From: Marisa cornuarietis
Lineage: Eukaryota; Mollusca; Gastropoda; Architaenioglossa; Ampullariidae
Length of the DNA: 64,000 nucleotides
Assembly (NCBI GenBank): GCA_004794655.1
Contig: SMMW01000511.1
Span: 301,001-365,000 of the forward strand
Reading direction: 5' to 3'
The notes below the pieces were generated by a model. That model was not told where the DNA came from. It was given only the letters and a program-made list of their open reading frames with translations, and did not search any database. This document shows, one piece after another, positions 24,420 through 38,700 of this stretch. The translations under genes and the position numbers were made by a program. Every line of letters begins with the position of its first letter. Within the stretch, counting starts at the first letter, position 1.

Positions 24420-24850
24420 TTATACAGTGCACAATGGCGCTCACGAAGGAACATGTTCTCACTGCTTGTGACAAGAAGACATGGACAGCATACGAAGGAC
24501 GGAAAGAAAAACAACCATACAGACAAGTAATACAACACAAACAGAAGACACAAAGAAGGATCAGGAGCAAACAGGAAGGATGGAGAGTATGATTAATCTA
24601 CAGAAAAAGATGAGCAGGCGAAATAGGCAATTGACCATGATGACAACTATTGATAACTAACAGAGGGGGTAAAGTGAAAGAAAGGGTTAAAAAATGTTCT
24701 AGAATTTTGTTGATTGGTGTGAGGAGTACTGCTCATGGAACAGATGTTTTTAATGCAAGTTTAAAGGGTTTGATGGTTGGTAGGTGGCGGATATGGAGGG
24801 GATGAGGATAACACTGCTTTTCAGCACAGTACATTAAAACAACAGGAAAT
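24420..24850 (-). mobile_element. LINE 3' fragment downstream of FkbM copy C
   Basis: Positions 24700-24835 resemble 1-110 (GGAGTACTGCTCATGGAACA, then GGTGGCGGATATGGA). Positions 24426-24600 resemble 16930-17110. It is a third copy of the same LINE tail family, degenerate and truncated. Confidence 0.6.
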
Positions 24851-25329
24851 TTTTAAGATTCTTTTACAACAGTTTGAGGAAGGCAACGAGTAGAAAGCTT
24901 TTGTGTGTCGTAAGTATACATCTGTACGAACTGTCCATTGTATTTATATTAATGTATTTCTTGTGCTATGTTGTATGGTATAACATTGTATGATGTATCC
25001 TACTGTATTGTCAATTACTTCTGCAAAAGAACTCTCTGAAACAAAAATCCATCCCAGATACCTGTAAGGTGTTCTCATAATTCACCTGCATGGCCATGAG
25101 ATGGTGTAAGCTGAGTCTAGGGTCCGCATCATAAATTGGTCTTCAGACATCTTCACGTGTACACGTGCTTGTGGCCGTGCTTGTACCGCAGAGGTAACTA
25201 ACGATTTCAGTTGTACTGGGTATGTGAGTATACTGTTTGTTAGGTCTTTGTAGTTTGACAAAGTTTACTTCAATCAATTTAAAGTTTAGAAGGTTGTTGA
25301 TATTTTAGAAAAAATAGAATCAAAAATAT

Positions 25330-25760
25330 TTATTAATAAAATTTCAATAACTTTTAAATAGAAATAGTATTATTCCTTAAATGTCTATCGAAAGTATGTA
25401 GTTGTTTAGGAACGGATTTTATCACATGAAAGTAAAATGATGGTCGAATTTCTTTTTGTATTACAAAAAATCCTCCTCTTGCTCTTGTATTTGATCTTTG
25501 CAAATTTTGTCTCATGACACGTTGAAGGGAAAGTCAGCTTCTTTCAAGCAGGTTAAGAAAGTGTAAAGCTCGATTGTCACATTTCAGATTTTAAATGTGG
25601 GGATTGTCACATTGTAACATCGATTTTCACTCTTTCCATCGAGTTCTGTTAAAACACGAGCATAAAAGCGGTTGAAGCCGATCGAATTCTGTCCTGCACG
25701 TGTGCAAGATGCAGTAAAAGATGACAAGATGAATTGGGGGAAGTCTTCTCCTATAGTAAC
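25330..25760. repeat. duplicated spacer block
   Basis: Segments match 20890-21130 (shared CAGATTTTAAATGTGG and TAACATCGATTTT) and 22735-22830 (shared GATGAATTGGGGGAAGTCT). The two source segments lie 1.6 kb apart upstream but are adjacent here, so a deletion or a rearranged duplication took place. Confidence 0.75.
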
Positions 25761-25952
25761 AGCGCAGTCCCGCTCTCTGGCGACTCCTTGACCTGCTGAA
25801 CCACACGCCTCTCTCATATTTCTTCGTTGTACTCTGTACTAATTATTATATTAATTTTGAAAATTAATATTTTAAAACCGCTTTTTGTTCTGGAAGGAAA
25901 CACACAATTTTTTGTGCAGTAAAGAAAAAAGTTTAAGTGGGAGAGAAAAATG

Positions 25953-25953
<1 letters not shown>

Positions 25954-26004
<51 letters not shown>
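25954..26004. repeat. (CA)n microsatellite
   Basis: Perfect CA run of about 25 units. Confidence 0.95.
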
Positions 26005-26007
<3 letters not shown>

Positions 26008-26702
26008 GCGCGAGCGTGCACACAACCGTATCCTTATTTGTGACTGATGACCACTGATGACAAGTTTCGCTCCATAAATAATTTTTCTAGCGCATTTCTT
26101 GAACCGGAGGCGAGCTCAACGCGCTTGACAAGATTTCAGAGCAGTAGGTAGTGAAGAAAAGGGCAACACAATGAGACAAACATACACACAAACATACAAA
26201 CACATACATGCATATCAACTTTCTGGTTATAAAATGTTGCATTCACACCACTCTAACATTTCTTACAATATATCCCATATACCTAGCCCTTCCATCCCCT
26301 CACCTTTCTGTCGCGGAGAGTGAGGTGTTAGAGACCTCACTATTCTGGGGCCAGCTGTTTGTGAGGGTGGTGCCCATCCTCTCTCTCTTTCTGCCTCACT
26401 TTCCCCATCTCTCTATGGACTCAGGTACCCATTCCTCACAGCTGCGTTGACTGTGAAAATTCTCTGGGTCACACGAGTATCAAAAATATAATAGCGCCTC
26501 GGGGGTCAAATTTTAATTCCCTAGCAACTCCACTAGCTGCCTACCTGTCCTAAACGAAGAGATCGAGAGAGCCGCTTGCAGTTTAAAGGGAGAGAATCCA
26601 TCTGGAGTCGATGGAGGCCCATTTGAAGCCTCCCCTTAGCAGACGACACTGCCATGACCTCTGTCCACTTACAATTCTGTTCTTAGCTGCTGCTCTGTTC
26701 AA

Positions 26703-27450
26703 ATACACTTTACTCACCTGCCTGCTTACTTTACTCACCTGCCTGCTTACTTTAGTCACCTGCCTTCTTACTTTACTCCCCTGCCTTCTTACTTTATTCA
26801 CCTGCCTGCTTACTTTACTCCCCTGCCTGCTTACTGTACTCACCTGCCTTCTTACTTTATTCACCTGCCTTCTTACTTTACTCACCTGCCTGCTTACTTT
26901 ACTCACCTGCCTTCTTACTTTACTCACCTGCCTGCTTACTTTACTCCCCTGCCTTCTTACTTTACTCCCCTGCCTGCTTACTGTACTCACCTGCCTTCTT
27001 ACTTTATTCACCTGCCTTCTTACTTTACTCACCTGCCTGCTTACTTTACTCACCTGCCTTCTTACTTTACTCACCTGCCTGCTTACTTTACTCCCCTGCC
27101 TTCTTACTTTACTCCCCTGCCTGCTTACTGTACTCACCTGCCTTCTTACTTTATTCACCTGCCTTCTTACTTTACTCACCTGCCTGCTTACTTTACTCAC
27201 CTGCCTTCTTACTTTACTCCCCTGCCTGCTTACTTTACTCACCTGCCTTCTTACTTTATTCACCTGCCTTCTTACTTTACTCACCTGCCTGCTTACTTTA
27301 CTCACCTGCCTTCTTACTTTATTCACCTGCCTTCTTACTTTACTCACCTGCCTGCTTACTGTACTCACCTGCCTTCTTACTTTATTCACCTGCCTGCTTA
27401 CCTTACTCACCTGCCTGCTTACTTTACTCACCTGCCTGCTTACTTTACAT
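26703..27450. repeat. 21-bp minisatellite, second array
   Basis: About 35 units of 21 bp, variants of CTCACCTGCCTGCTTACTTT plus A, with G/T, A/C and C/T switches. Because 21 is divisible by three, open frames of about 280 codons exist on both strands (LLTCLLT-like on plus, VSKVRRQ-like on minus); neither looks like a real protein. On the minus strand many units contain CAGGTGAGTA, a 5' splice-site consensus, similar to the array at 10.4-14.0 kb. Confidence 0.96.
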
Positions 27451-29282
27451 TAATTTGTGGTTTGAAAAAATCTGCTCGGAGTTCTATCAACGATGTAGTT
27501 GTCAAAGGCAGATCACTGACTGCTTAGTTACAGGTGTACACAGGCTAAATCAGTGACCGTCCTGGGTGCCATCTAATGATTGAAGAAAGCATGGACTCTG
27601 CTTATGGAAGAATAAACAATTCATAAATGTTTCCGAAAGTGTGGATTTTTTTCTTTCAACGTTTTTCATTTTCTTTCTTGTGTTATTTCTCTTTTTTCTT
27701 TCTAACTTCTGAATCTCTCCCTAGCAAGTCTGTGTCTAGAGAGTTTGAAAAATTGTGCTCCGTGGATCCTGCGCTTGGTTTGTTATTAATTTTCATAATT
27801 TATTTGCAGATTTTCAAGATGTAGTGATCACTGTGGGGTCAAATAAGAAGGGGAAAAAACGATAAAGAAGATGTAAGTAAAATAAACGGAGGAACTGTCA
27901 GTGGTGGAGAACCGAATGTCCTGCAAACTCCACAACCACAGCCAGAACACGGAGAAAGAAGAGGAGAATGATGTTTCATTGTCTTTGACTTGCAGCTGCA
28001 CCAAACAACTAACAAGATTCCTGTTGGCCAACAGTGTCAGTGGGGTCGAGCACACGATGCAAACTCAAAGACTTAAAAGAAATATTCAAAAGTGTCCGCT
28101 ACACGCACTGAGATCATCAAATTTGAAAATAAACATTAACCAAACATGTTTCTTCAATATGCAGATTGATCTGGTTTTAAGAATTTTTTCTTCAAGGTTT
28201 ACATAAATAAACTTTGGGCAAGGACTTTATATACTAAGACAACCCAGTTTGGGGAATTTGGTAAGCACGAGACCAGAGTTCAGTCCCTTTGCTTGCCCAT
28301 GCTGTTGTCCATCATGCTCAAGGCTAAGAGAAGGTCTGCAGCGCAATTAACTGCACAAAGGTCCGCCAGAAAGAAACCTGACGAGGAAAGGGGAGTAATA
28401 TTTTATTTAGAGATTTCAACAAAGCGATATTTTAATTTATTCGATGTATGCAAACCTGACCATATAGGTGGATGAGATGATGGGGTGAAAAATCTAAAGA
28501 TGCTACCGAAAATAATAACACAGTTAAAATGTACGATATGCGTCCTTTGTTGATAGTTTGGAGATTTTAGTATCGCATGCTTTAAGATACTAAGAGTGCT
28601 TTTCTTTTTGTCCTCGATCAGACTAGGACTTGAGGATGAATAATCTGTCAGCACCTGACATCAGTAGTCCGGGAGGTGGACTGGTGCTTGATGATATAAA
28701 CTAAATAAGCGGACACAGAGTAGAATTTTATGTTAGGAATGTAACAGCACATATATTGTCCATCATTCCTTGTGTGAATCTTTCCGGTAAGGTTTTTTGT
28801 TTGTTGGTTTGTTTTAACATAAGGGTTGACTATGGTCCCAGTTTAGACCCACACATTCCAAACGTTTTGCTCATTCTTCATTTATATCTTCTTTGCTTCA
28901 GTAATGTTACAGGACCAGCAGCTTACGACAGTAAAATGAATGCAGTTTGTAATCATGCATTTTAGTTCTGTTACAGAGCAGAAACTGAGTTGACTCACAC
29001 ACTCAGACATGAGACAAAGACGAATTACACATTCGGAAGAAAGAACTATGCGCTGGAGGCTCATTCATGCGTAACGCATGTTTAATTAGTAATTGTGACA
29101 AGAATTTTATTATAAATGAATGCAACACCTGCCACTTTGAAGGAAGGGGGCACGTGGGCACCAAGTAGTAGCAGAGTGCCTCTCTTCACCTCTACATACC
29201 TTTACTGTGGGCAACACCTCGTCTGTGAGTTCTCTCACCCCCATCTACATTTGTCCTCTATCGACTTGCTGTTTCTCGTAAG

Positions 29283-29417
29283 GGTCCTTATAACCAGTCA
29301 CACTGACAAATATCTGACTGTGTGTGATAAAGTTTCAAACCATGGTCATGTCACAATTTTTTTTAATCTGCTGAACGTTTTGATGTATTCGACAATGTCT
29401 GACTGGTTATAAGGACC
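29283..29417. mobile_element. short inverted-repeat element (MITE-like)
   Basis: GGTCCTTATAACCAGTCA at 29283-29300 is the perfect reverse complement of 29400-29417, with a 99-bp spacer. No clear target-site duplication is visible. It could be a MITE or a foldback remnant. Confidence 0.5.
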
Positions 29418-30274
29418 TTCAAGAGACGGGGCAAAAAGTAAATAAAAAATAAATCAATAAAAACACTCCGTTCCTCAAGAAATGACATAACTATGAATAG
29501 AACAGGCACGTGCAGTCCCTTCGATCATGACTGCCTGGAACATACAAAACCCAGTAAAGTCAGAATTGCGCATGAGAGTGCATCTCTAGCCTGTTTCCTG
29601 CTTCGGCATAAGGATTTTCTCGCCAAGTTAACACAATGCTGGAGAACACCCCCTACCCAACCCCACACTTCCTCCTATCAACTGAGCCAGCGCGAACTAA
29701 CTTCTTCACGACCGTGTGCGCCGTGTGAACACCTCTCGCTTCCCCACATCCACTTCTCATAGCCAGTTGTTTGACTGCGATTTTAAAGTGCATGAGAAAT
29801 CATTCACCCACCCCTGACACCCCATGATAGGTGAGCATTTGCTGTCAGAGGTCTGGCAGCCATTACTATACCGTTCCATCGTTACCATCATCAGGGTCAT
29901 CACCATTATCATCATCACAGTTGTGTTACCTTCGTGGCATAAGCTCACCCTGATCTTTGCATATTAAGGCAACTGCCGATCCTGCTGGAGAGATGACAGA
30001 AGTGCCAAAATGGTTCCGGACCCTTAACTTGCACAGTGTGGGAACGGAGAACCGACAATAAATGTTGATTGGACATATAACACTGTAACAATCACAACCT
30101 CTCTCTCTACCTCTCTCTCTCTACCTCTCTCTCCCTCTCTCTCCCTCTCTCTACCTCTCTCTACCTCTCTCTACCTCTCTCTACCTCTCTCTACCTCTCA
30201 TCTCTCGAACCCCCAATTCCACTTCTCTTTTGGAGATTTGAAGTTTCAGAGATTGACGATCTTGGCTACTCGAC

Positions 30275-30420
30275 CATTTCAGAAGAAGTGCTATAAATCA
30301 TTTTAAATTAAAAGGCTGTTAGACCTGATGGGATACTCGCTCAAGTGTTCAAACCCTCATGGGAGGGCCATATACTACAGTTTCTAGTGACTTCATTGAA
30401 TAGCGTCCGGAAGCTTGCAG
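30275..30420 (+). mobile_element. possible degenerate LINE RT fragment
   Basis: A translated stretch resembles the KAxGPDGI segment of reverse transcriptases (KAVRPDGILAQVFK), interrupted by stops. The match is short, so the call is weak. Confidence 0.35.
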
Positions 30421-31233
30421 TAGAGAATGTTTCACTTTTTAGTAACCACTCTTGTGGCAAGTCAACTTCACCGTGTGGTCTGAACTTACCAATTACTGAC
30501 ACCACTAATGACTTCAGACTCATTTTCGATCTCACATACTTAAAAGCAAACATAGCTGATATGCTAATTTTCCGGGGTCAACCGCGCGTAGGTCGGCGTG
30601 ATGACGTAGGCAGCTGGGTGGTGTCGGGGGGGGGGAGACATTTGAGAAGCTAGAGATGGGGTCACAAATACTTCCGCCACTCGTGTCGATGTTTTCTCAC
30701 AATCGGCTCCATCGGTTGGATTTCAGAAGGAAAAAGCAGGTCATGTGAGGTCACAGTGACTACCAGAGGAAACCATGAGGGACACTGACTCCTGATGTTA
30801 CAGATGTTACAGGTGTACTGATAGTTAATGTATTCCCGCACACATACACCCCCCAACACCCACTAACACCCACTCACCCCTCTTCATCTTTCCCCCCCTT
30901 GGACCATACGCGCACTCACACACATACATACACTCACACACACTCGCACACACTCACACACACGTGTACTGGATGAGGACTGCGTACAACAAAGGAAGAG
31001 AGAGAGAGAGAGAGAGCGCGTGCGGAAGCAGATTTTAAACGATTGATTACCGTCCGTGGAGTAGCAAACAATGTTTTTGCCTCTCGGATGAGAAAGCAGA
31101 CCACAAGGAATGTGAAACATGAGATACACCCTCGGAATTAATATTTACATTATCTGTTGACTGTTCTGATTTCAACATACGGCAATAGAGAGATTTAGTT
31201 CTCTCGCTACTGCTTTTTCCTTGGAATCCGTGC

Positions 31234-31235
<2 letters not shown>

Positions 31236-31320
<85 letters not shown>
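31236..31320. repeat. (GT)n microsatellite
   Basis: Perfect run of about 42 units. Confidence 0.95.
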
Positions 31321-31322
<2 letters not shown>

Positions 31323-32230
31323 CGGACAGAAACAGGACACTTCTTCAGTCAGACTATCAAATGTCTACTAAAGATTGCTCGAAAGCTTTGCCCTTAACCG
31401 ACATACCTGTCAGACACCAGTCTGTTCTAGTTCCCGGGTGGCGAAGGTGGCGCCATCATATCGAGTTACTTTTCCGAGCCAGTGAAGAGTCTAGCAACCT
31501 CGTAACAGTGTGCAGACGAACTGAAGCATGTCACCTCACACACACCCCTCTCCTTAAGATGGTGTGTGCTCAACTGCATTCAGGAGTCAGCTGACAACAA
31601 CGGTGTTGAAACTAAGTCAGTCGGCACGGACCCAGAACTGGGAATAACGGGTACATCCGGGACTCTGTCGGGTAGCTTGCCGTGACTGGCGTCCCGTCCC
31701 TTGATTGTGTCTGGAGTTCGTGAAAACTGCCTGAGGAACTCGGAGCCATGTCTGACAATCTGAGGCTCTTCTGTTCTGAGATCGAATGTTTCTAGGTTAG
31801 TGTGGCTTGCTGTAACTGTTAGTCTCACCTGAAATTCGAACCATTCTCTCAACGTGCTGAGAGCCATGTCTGGCAAGCTGTCGTCACCCATAGTTATCTG
31901 ACAAACTGTACACAGGAATGAGGCCAGGCCTCTCTAGAGAGCAGAGATTATGTGCTAGTTAAAGTTCTTAATCATCTGTATTCGTTCTAATTGCTTTTTT
32001 CTGTCTTCACAAGGAGGCGGCTTGCATGCATCTTCACACCGGCCTTGTCCACGTGACTTTCTAGGGTAAAAATGCGAGACAATGAAGGGAATCAAAGGAT
32101 TGTATCTTAGACGTGAGTTCTTCTGTCTCTGTGGTTTCTCTCTTGATATCTGTGATAAGAGAGAGTTTATACGTGTGACTGTATTACACTGCTGCCTGAC
32201 TTTACACACGTGTGTGTGCGACGCCTGCGC

Positions 32231-32278
<48 letters not shown>

Positions 32279-32366
32279 GTGAGAGAGAGAGAGAAAGAAA
32301 GAGGGAATTGTAAAGGTGACTATATGTGTAGTTATGTTTTTGTGTCTGTTGAATATTTTGGGGGCC

Positions 32367-32470
<104 letters not shown>

Positions 32471-32474
32471 CGCC

Positions 32475-32833
32475 ATGTTGATGTTACATGTCCTGTGGTT
32501 TGCTGTTGTATCCCATTGTTTGCTCCTTGTTGCTGTATTCGCCAACTTCGGTCTTTTGTCATCTGTTGTGCAGTTCTCATTACAAGCATTACAAGTTTAC
32601 TCGTTACCCTCACAATTTTCAGAAGTAAGTACTTAGTGGTTTTTTTATTCTTCCCTTACACTGTGTTTATCTTACTCCACTAAGCAGTAAAAACATTTTA
32701 AAAGTCTTTCTATGTTGTTTCTTTGCGCAGTTGTTGATGGCATTAGTAGCATCGTGTTAACTCCTATATCGACATTTTAGTGTGTGTGTGTGTGTTTGTG
32801 TGTTTGTGTGTGTGTCTGTGTGTGTTTGTTAGC

Positions 32834-32864
<31 letters not shown>

Positions 32865-35640
32865 CCTATCTAAAACTGTTTTCACTGATCGAAAAGAAAA
32901 AAAAGGAAGAAATAGCGTGGAAAAAATTGCCTTTTATATGGCAGCACCTGATCTCGCGGAAAGTCAAACTTCGAGACCAAAGGGTTAATCCAGTTTAGTT
33001 TTGAGTCGCCAGACACCGGCTATTGTAATAAATATTTCATGTGATGTTCTTGAAGTGTAATGACCATTGCACATCTCTTGTTTTTATCTTACATCCTTGC
33101 TTACTAAGCAAGACTAGGCAGTGCTCGAGCGTCAATGAAAGAACAAACAACCAAACAAACAACTTTATCTTACTTAAAGCAGTTTTAGTTTTAAAAATTC
33201 TAAAATTGTGGTGTGCACTTTAAACCAATTATCTAAATAGAGTTAAGGCCTAAACGTGTTTAAAATTAGAAATGTGTCGTGCAACTGGCCCCAGGGCTAG
33301 TAAATCAGGTGACTTGCTGACACCCCATAGGTTGCTGTAAACTATGCAGTCCGGAGAAACAGGGAGCCTAACCCTGTAATATTTATCTACAGTTCTACAC
33401 TCTAATGAAACTAAGCTGACATTTTGAACATCAGTGCATATCGCTTGTCCAACTGTCACTTTACTCGCCTTTTCCTTTAAACTGTTGTAGTTGAGCAATA
33501 GGTGACCCTCGTCTATCGAGTGCTTAATAGGCACGAGACACGATTGCAGGAAATATCTATATGTTGAGAACTTTTTTATTTATTTCAGATCGCCATAGAT
33601 GCTCAGAAGGTCAGAACCGTTTACATCCAGATATCAGACTTTGTGAACACAACCCTAACGGCCGCTCTTAACAGGACAAACGCTGGCGAATGTTTGATAC
33701 AATTCTAGCAGAGCATGGGAACAATATGCTGGTCTGTCCAGAGGTCCTTGCCAATACACTGACATTACTTTTGCCATAATACTGGGACTTAATGGTACTT
33801 CGTGTGTGGGTAGTGGGTGGGGGGGTAGGGGGAAGACATTTCTCGACACTTTTTCCTGTTAAGAACGGCTTTAAGACAGTATTCACAATGTATTAAGTCT
33901 CGTAGTGGCTAGAGTTTCCTGGCAAACTTTCCTTACTACTAGTTGTTGAGGGATTAGCTTGTACTTTAGTTGAAAATGTATAAAATCTTATTAACCAGCA
34001 AATATTTGTTTCATAACAGTCAAGACGATACATGGCGTTCAGTCTGCATATTAATTATAGACTGTTGAGACACATTGCATGCAGCAACTTTTTATACCCA
34101 CCTGAAAAACTACACATCTAGGTGAAAATAAATAAATGTGTAAATAAAGTAGGAGGAGCCACCCTTTCCAAAGATGGCAGCTGAATGTCAGAAATCTGCA
34201 TCAGAATTACAACCGAGACCGCGGCAATGATCAGGCTGGACAAGATCCGATGCACCAATGCCAGCAGGTTACAGTTCCCACCCTACTGGGCTTGCTGTAC
34301 AGAGAGTCGAGACATTGGAGACCAAGTGCCTAAGGCAATAGACTGACTTTCCTGCATACAACGTAAGACCAACGTAAGACCAACGAATACGTAGGAAGTA
34401 CCCGGGTGGGGTGCCACAAATCCCTCCCAGTGACAGTGAGGTATCTCCAGTGTACCCTGAAGGTTGGTAGGCACTCTCGGGTATCTCCAGTGTATCCTGA
34501 AGGTTGGTAGGCACTCTCGGGTATCTCCAGTGTACCCTGAAGGTTGTTAGGCACTCTCAGGTATCTCCAGTGTACCTTGAAGGTTGGTAGGCACTCTCGG
34601 GTATCTCCAGTGTACCCTGAAGGTTAGTAGGCACTCTCGGGTATCTCCAGTGTACCCTGAAGGTTGGTAGGCACTCTCGGGTATCTCCAGTGTACCCTGA
34701 AGGTTGGTAGGCACTCTCGGGTATCTCCAGTGTACCCTGAAGGTTGGTAGACACTCTCGGGTATCTCCAGTGTACCCTGAAGGTTGGTAGGCACTCTCGG
34801 GTATTTCCATTGTACCCTGAAGGTTGGTAAACGCCGAGAACAAGTGGCAGACAAATATAAAAGAATGTATCAGTGATGTCCTGCTTATCGCCACTCACAA
34901 CAGGCCTGATTATCGAACTTTGTCAACCACTACATCTCTCCAGCCCTCCACCACCCCCAACACCGATGACCAGGACCGGCGGACTAGCAAGCTGGTTATC
35001 AAATGGTGTCAGTCGAGGGTCGATGACGATACGGCGACGTTGTTGTTGTTGTTATTGTTGCTGTTGATGACGAGAACGTGACATCCGTGTCTTGTTAAGG
35101 ACGTGACAAGATGGTCTTACCTTGGGGTGCTCCCTTGGCGCAACGGTGAAGTCCTGGTCACCAATACACACACTGATAGACTAACATCTCGGCCACGCTC
35201 GTCTTCCTCTATATGTATATACAACACCTGTTTATAGCAGACCTGCTTATACAACCGCTGCTTTGCCGTGAGATGCGAGTTGCTGGCTCGGCGTAAAATC
35301 CAACCTCAGCTTCTCCTGTCTTACATTGACAAACTCGTCAGCTTGAGAAACACAAACTTTGTTTATATTGACAAACATGTTTTGACAAATTTGTTTTACC
35401 TTCAGCTGGACGGAGGGGGAGCAGCGTCAGGAAGTCACTTGACCCTGACATTGAACTGCACTGTGACCCCGTCTCGGGACTCTCGAACACGTCCCTCCCA
35501 ACCGCTTACGTCATCACACCCACCTACGCGCGGTTGACCCAGGAAGTGGACTTACTGCGCATGTGCTATACCCTGGGGCACGCGACGGGAGTTCACTGGA
35601 TTCTTGTTGAGGATAACGAAAACCGAACCACAGTGGTAGG

Positions 35641-35715
<75 letters not shown>

Positions 35716-38700
35716 ACTATTTAGAGCAAGACATAACCCTGGTACCTGTCATTGTGATGGTGGAACGAAATATAACAGACCGTCAGCCTTTTTACCACTT
35801 GACCCTACGACTGTGTCGTTTACAGGTGAGCAAGCTGCTGAACAGCTGCAAAGGGGTTAACAGCACACACCTGGCCGTCAAAAGTCTCTCGTCAACACAG
35901 TAGGATTGAATTCTTTTTCTCTTACTTCTTTCTCATTTCTTCTAACTTCTCTAACGGCTTTCTTTTCTTTTTAAACTCTCTGTCTCACCCTGTCTTCCCT
36001 CCAACCTTTTTTTCCTCACCTTACCCCTTTCCCTATCCTCTATATGTCCTTCCTTCCTGTCTTTTTTATCATTCCTGCCTTAACGTGTTTACCTTTTATT
36101 GTCTCGTTGTGCTTCAAGTCTGGTGTGGCACTGCCTTGTCGTCACGCCTGATGCTTCAGAGACTGACGGCTCCTTTCTTACTGCCACAGAAATTATAGTT
36201 CTTCGGAATCTACCCTTGTGCAGGCAACGGGTGGCAGTCGCAGCCCCATCAGATTTTTTCCCGGCCTGTTGTATGCATCGACTTTCATTTCTTCTGTCCA
36301 TCTGGCGTGAACCAACAAGTCGCAGTGCTGACGAAGAGAGCAGTCGCACCCGCAAAAGCTGATATGCCTAACTTTGATTTATGCTTGTCGATACATTTTC
36401 TTCAACTTTTTTCCTATAAATTTCTGCTCAATTATTTATTTGACCTAATTCGAGGGATATCAGAGTTATTTTAGGTTCATGCGCTCGCCACAAACATTGG
36501 TGTCCGTGGCCTTCAAGAATTTGACTCACTCTGAACTTCTGAATAGGGCTTAAAAGAGAGTGAGGGTGTAGAGAGCAGGCGAGACCTTGAACCCACCAGG
36601 TTTGAGCATTTAATTTCGAAAGTAGGATTCGTCTCTCTCTCTCTCTCTGTCTTTGTTAGCAGGGTCCACGTTTCTCAACCGTACACGATGATGGGGGCGA
36701 CCAGGGACTTGTATGGCTTGAATTTGGAGACAAGACTGATACTTCTTCTGCCCAATATTTGATTCAGCTCGGCCATTGCTGCTGTCGCTGCTGTGATTCT
36801 GAGACTAATACCCGCCGCGCAGTTGCTGAACAAAGCCTCGCACCCGTATACTTGAAACTATGCACCTCTTTGAGTTGTACACCGTTCATGTGGGTCGCCA
36901 CCTTTCCTTGTCGGATGGTGTTCACTGTGATTTTACTCTTGTCCGAGCTGATTTCCACCCCGTATTAGCTCTCGTTGGTGGTGAGCTTGTTTGTGAGAGC
37001 TGGTAACTTGCTGTTGCTGCCAGCCATCACATCAATGTCCTCGACAAAGCGCAGGCTACTTAGTGGCCTCCCTCCGATGGACACGGAGGTGTGATGGCCA
37101 TGGAGTGGATCTCGCATGATGTTCTCCGGGTAGGTCTGCAGGATCATCGCACGTAACCTGGTGGCCCTGGGGTATGTTCGGATCTGTCGCCAACAGGAGG
37201 TTGCACCCGTCAGTGCAGTCTTCGATCCATCCTTGTCTTCCGTGAGGAGATTATCACTGCTGTCTTCGATGACATTTTTTTCTGCTGATCCTCGCTTGTG
37301 AGGGTCTTTAGTTTGTTCAGTTGAGAGACTTTAGTGTTGTCGCCTCAAACCTTTTCGTCTGTTTCACATCTCTCCTCGATCAAGGTTTCCCTGGCTACCT
37401 TCATCCCTTTTCTGATATCGGTGTTGACCTTCCGATACTCAGCGGCCGCTGTGGGGTCAGTCTTGGTCTCACTCTTCAGGTCACCCTGCGGTCTCAAGGG
37501 TCGAGAACCTCCGTGACCCAGGACTGCTTATAAGTCTTCGGCCGCCCTCGCAGGTCTTTGGCTGTGGACCAGAGCCTCTCACTGATGTCACCAGAGTCTG
37601 TGTCCACGTCACAGCTGATTATCTTTAAGATGGCGAATTAACCTGCAAAGACTTCCGCTTAGGACGAGTCTGGAAGTTTGTCCAGGTCTGACATTACTGC
37701 TAGAAATAGAAGGTTAAACAGTTTTACATCTGTTTTCTCTCTTTTGACATATTATCAATCATGGAGTCCTCTGGGCTTTTTATTGACACATACTCACTCA
37801 TTCATTCCTTGTGTCTCTTGGCTGATGTCCAGTATTAGCCACAATCAGTCTTCGGGTCTGTTGACATATCTACTCTGTCATCTTCACTCCCCCCCCCCCT
37901 GTCTGTTGACGTGTATGCCATTATATTCTGTGACAAGTCTGCTGACTCCTCTCTCTCTCTTCTCTCTCTCTGCCAACATATTTCATGCTAATTGTGTTGT
38001 CTGGATATCTAACAACGGGTATGTATGTTCACAACCAGGACACCTGGCAAGAAGCCCCCTGCTCGTCACCGGGGGGTGGACCAGAGGAACCTGGGCGTGG
38101 CCTGGCTCAGAAAGTGCGTGCTACCCACGTCACAGCCAGGCGGCGCTTACTTTGCTGATGACGACAACACTTACGACATCAGGGTATTTGACGTGGTCAG
38201 TAACCTTTTTCAAACTTTCAAATATTCGGCCGTTTGTCAATATGCAAATTTTACAACGTTCACAACTCAAAATATTAATGGCTATCTGACCAGTTTCGCG
38301 GAAGCCATCTTTGTCATGCGTACTATAGTTCACATGCACTCTACATCCTCAGTCGTACTTCCTACTTGTTGTGTTTGTTTTTCATCCAGAAAGAAAAATT
38401 AGCCAATCAAAACGCGCGGGAAAATTCCGTGCTGATGCTTTTCTCAGCAACATCACCCGGTACAATGCCGTGTACCCATGTTGGTAGAGAATAATTTTTG
38501 ATGTATGATGTGATTTTGTAGACAGCGGATTGCTCGACTACATTTAATCAGATGCAGGTATTGCAGTCGACGTTCTGTTTGATGTTTGCAGGTGCGACGG
38601 ACCGTCAGTGTATCCATGTGGAAGGTCGGTCTGGTCGGCGGACTCTTGCAAGAAGGACCGATATGCACGCGTGGAAAGGTGAGTGTATCGTGCTGCGAGC

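Larger units (their letters stand above)
24000..26690. other. 3' flank of FkbM copy C, no intact gene
   Basis: It holds an AATAAA at about 24195, a LINE fragment (24420-24850), copies of the inter-FkbM spacer (about 25330-25760) and a (CA)n run at 25954-26004. No host coding exon was recognised. Confidence 0.6.

Noticed and set aside
26583..27453. About 280-codon frames on both strands over the 21-bp array
   Set aside because: The period is divisible by three, so openness is automatic; composition is pure repeat.
31580..31891. 103-codon minus-strand open frame of ordinary composition
   Set aside because: No family recognised and no splice partners; left as unexplained rather than called a gene.
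33250..33534. 94-codon minus-strand open frame
   Set aside because: It lies in intron 1 of the glucuronyltransferase on the opposite strand, with no recognisable motif.
34269..34898. Several overlapping minus-strand frames (PTNLQGTLEIPES type)
   Set aside because: The same 40-bp repeat read in three frames; not coding.
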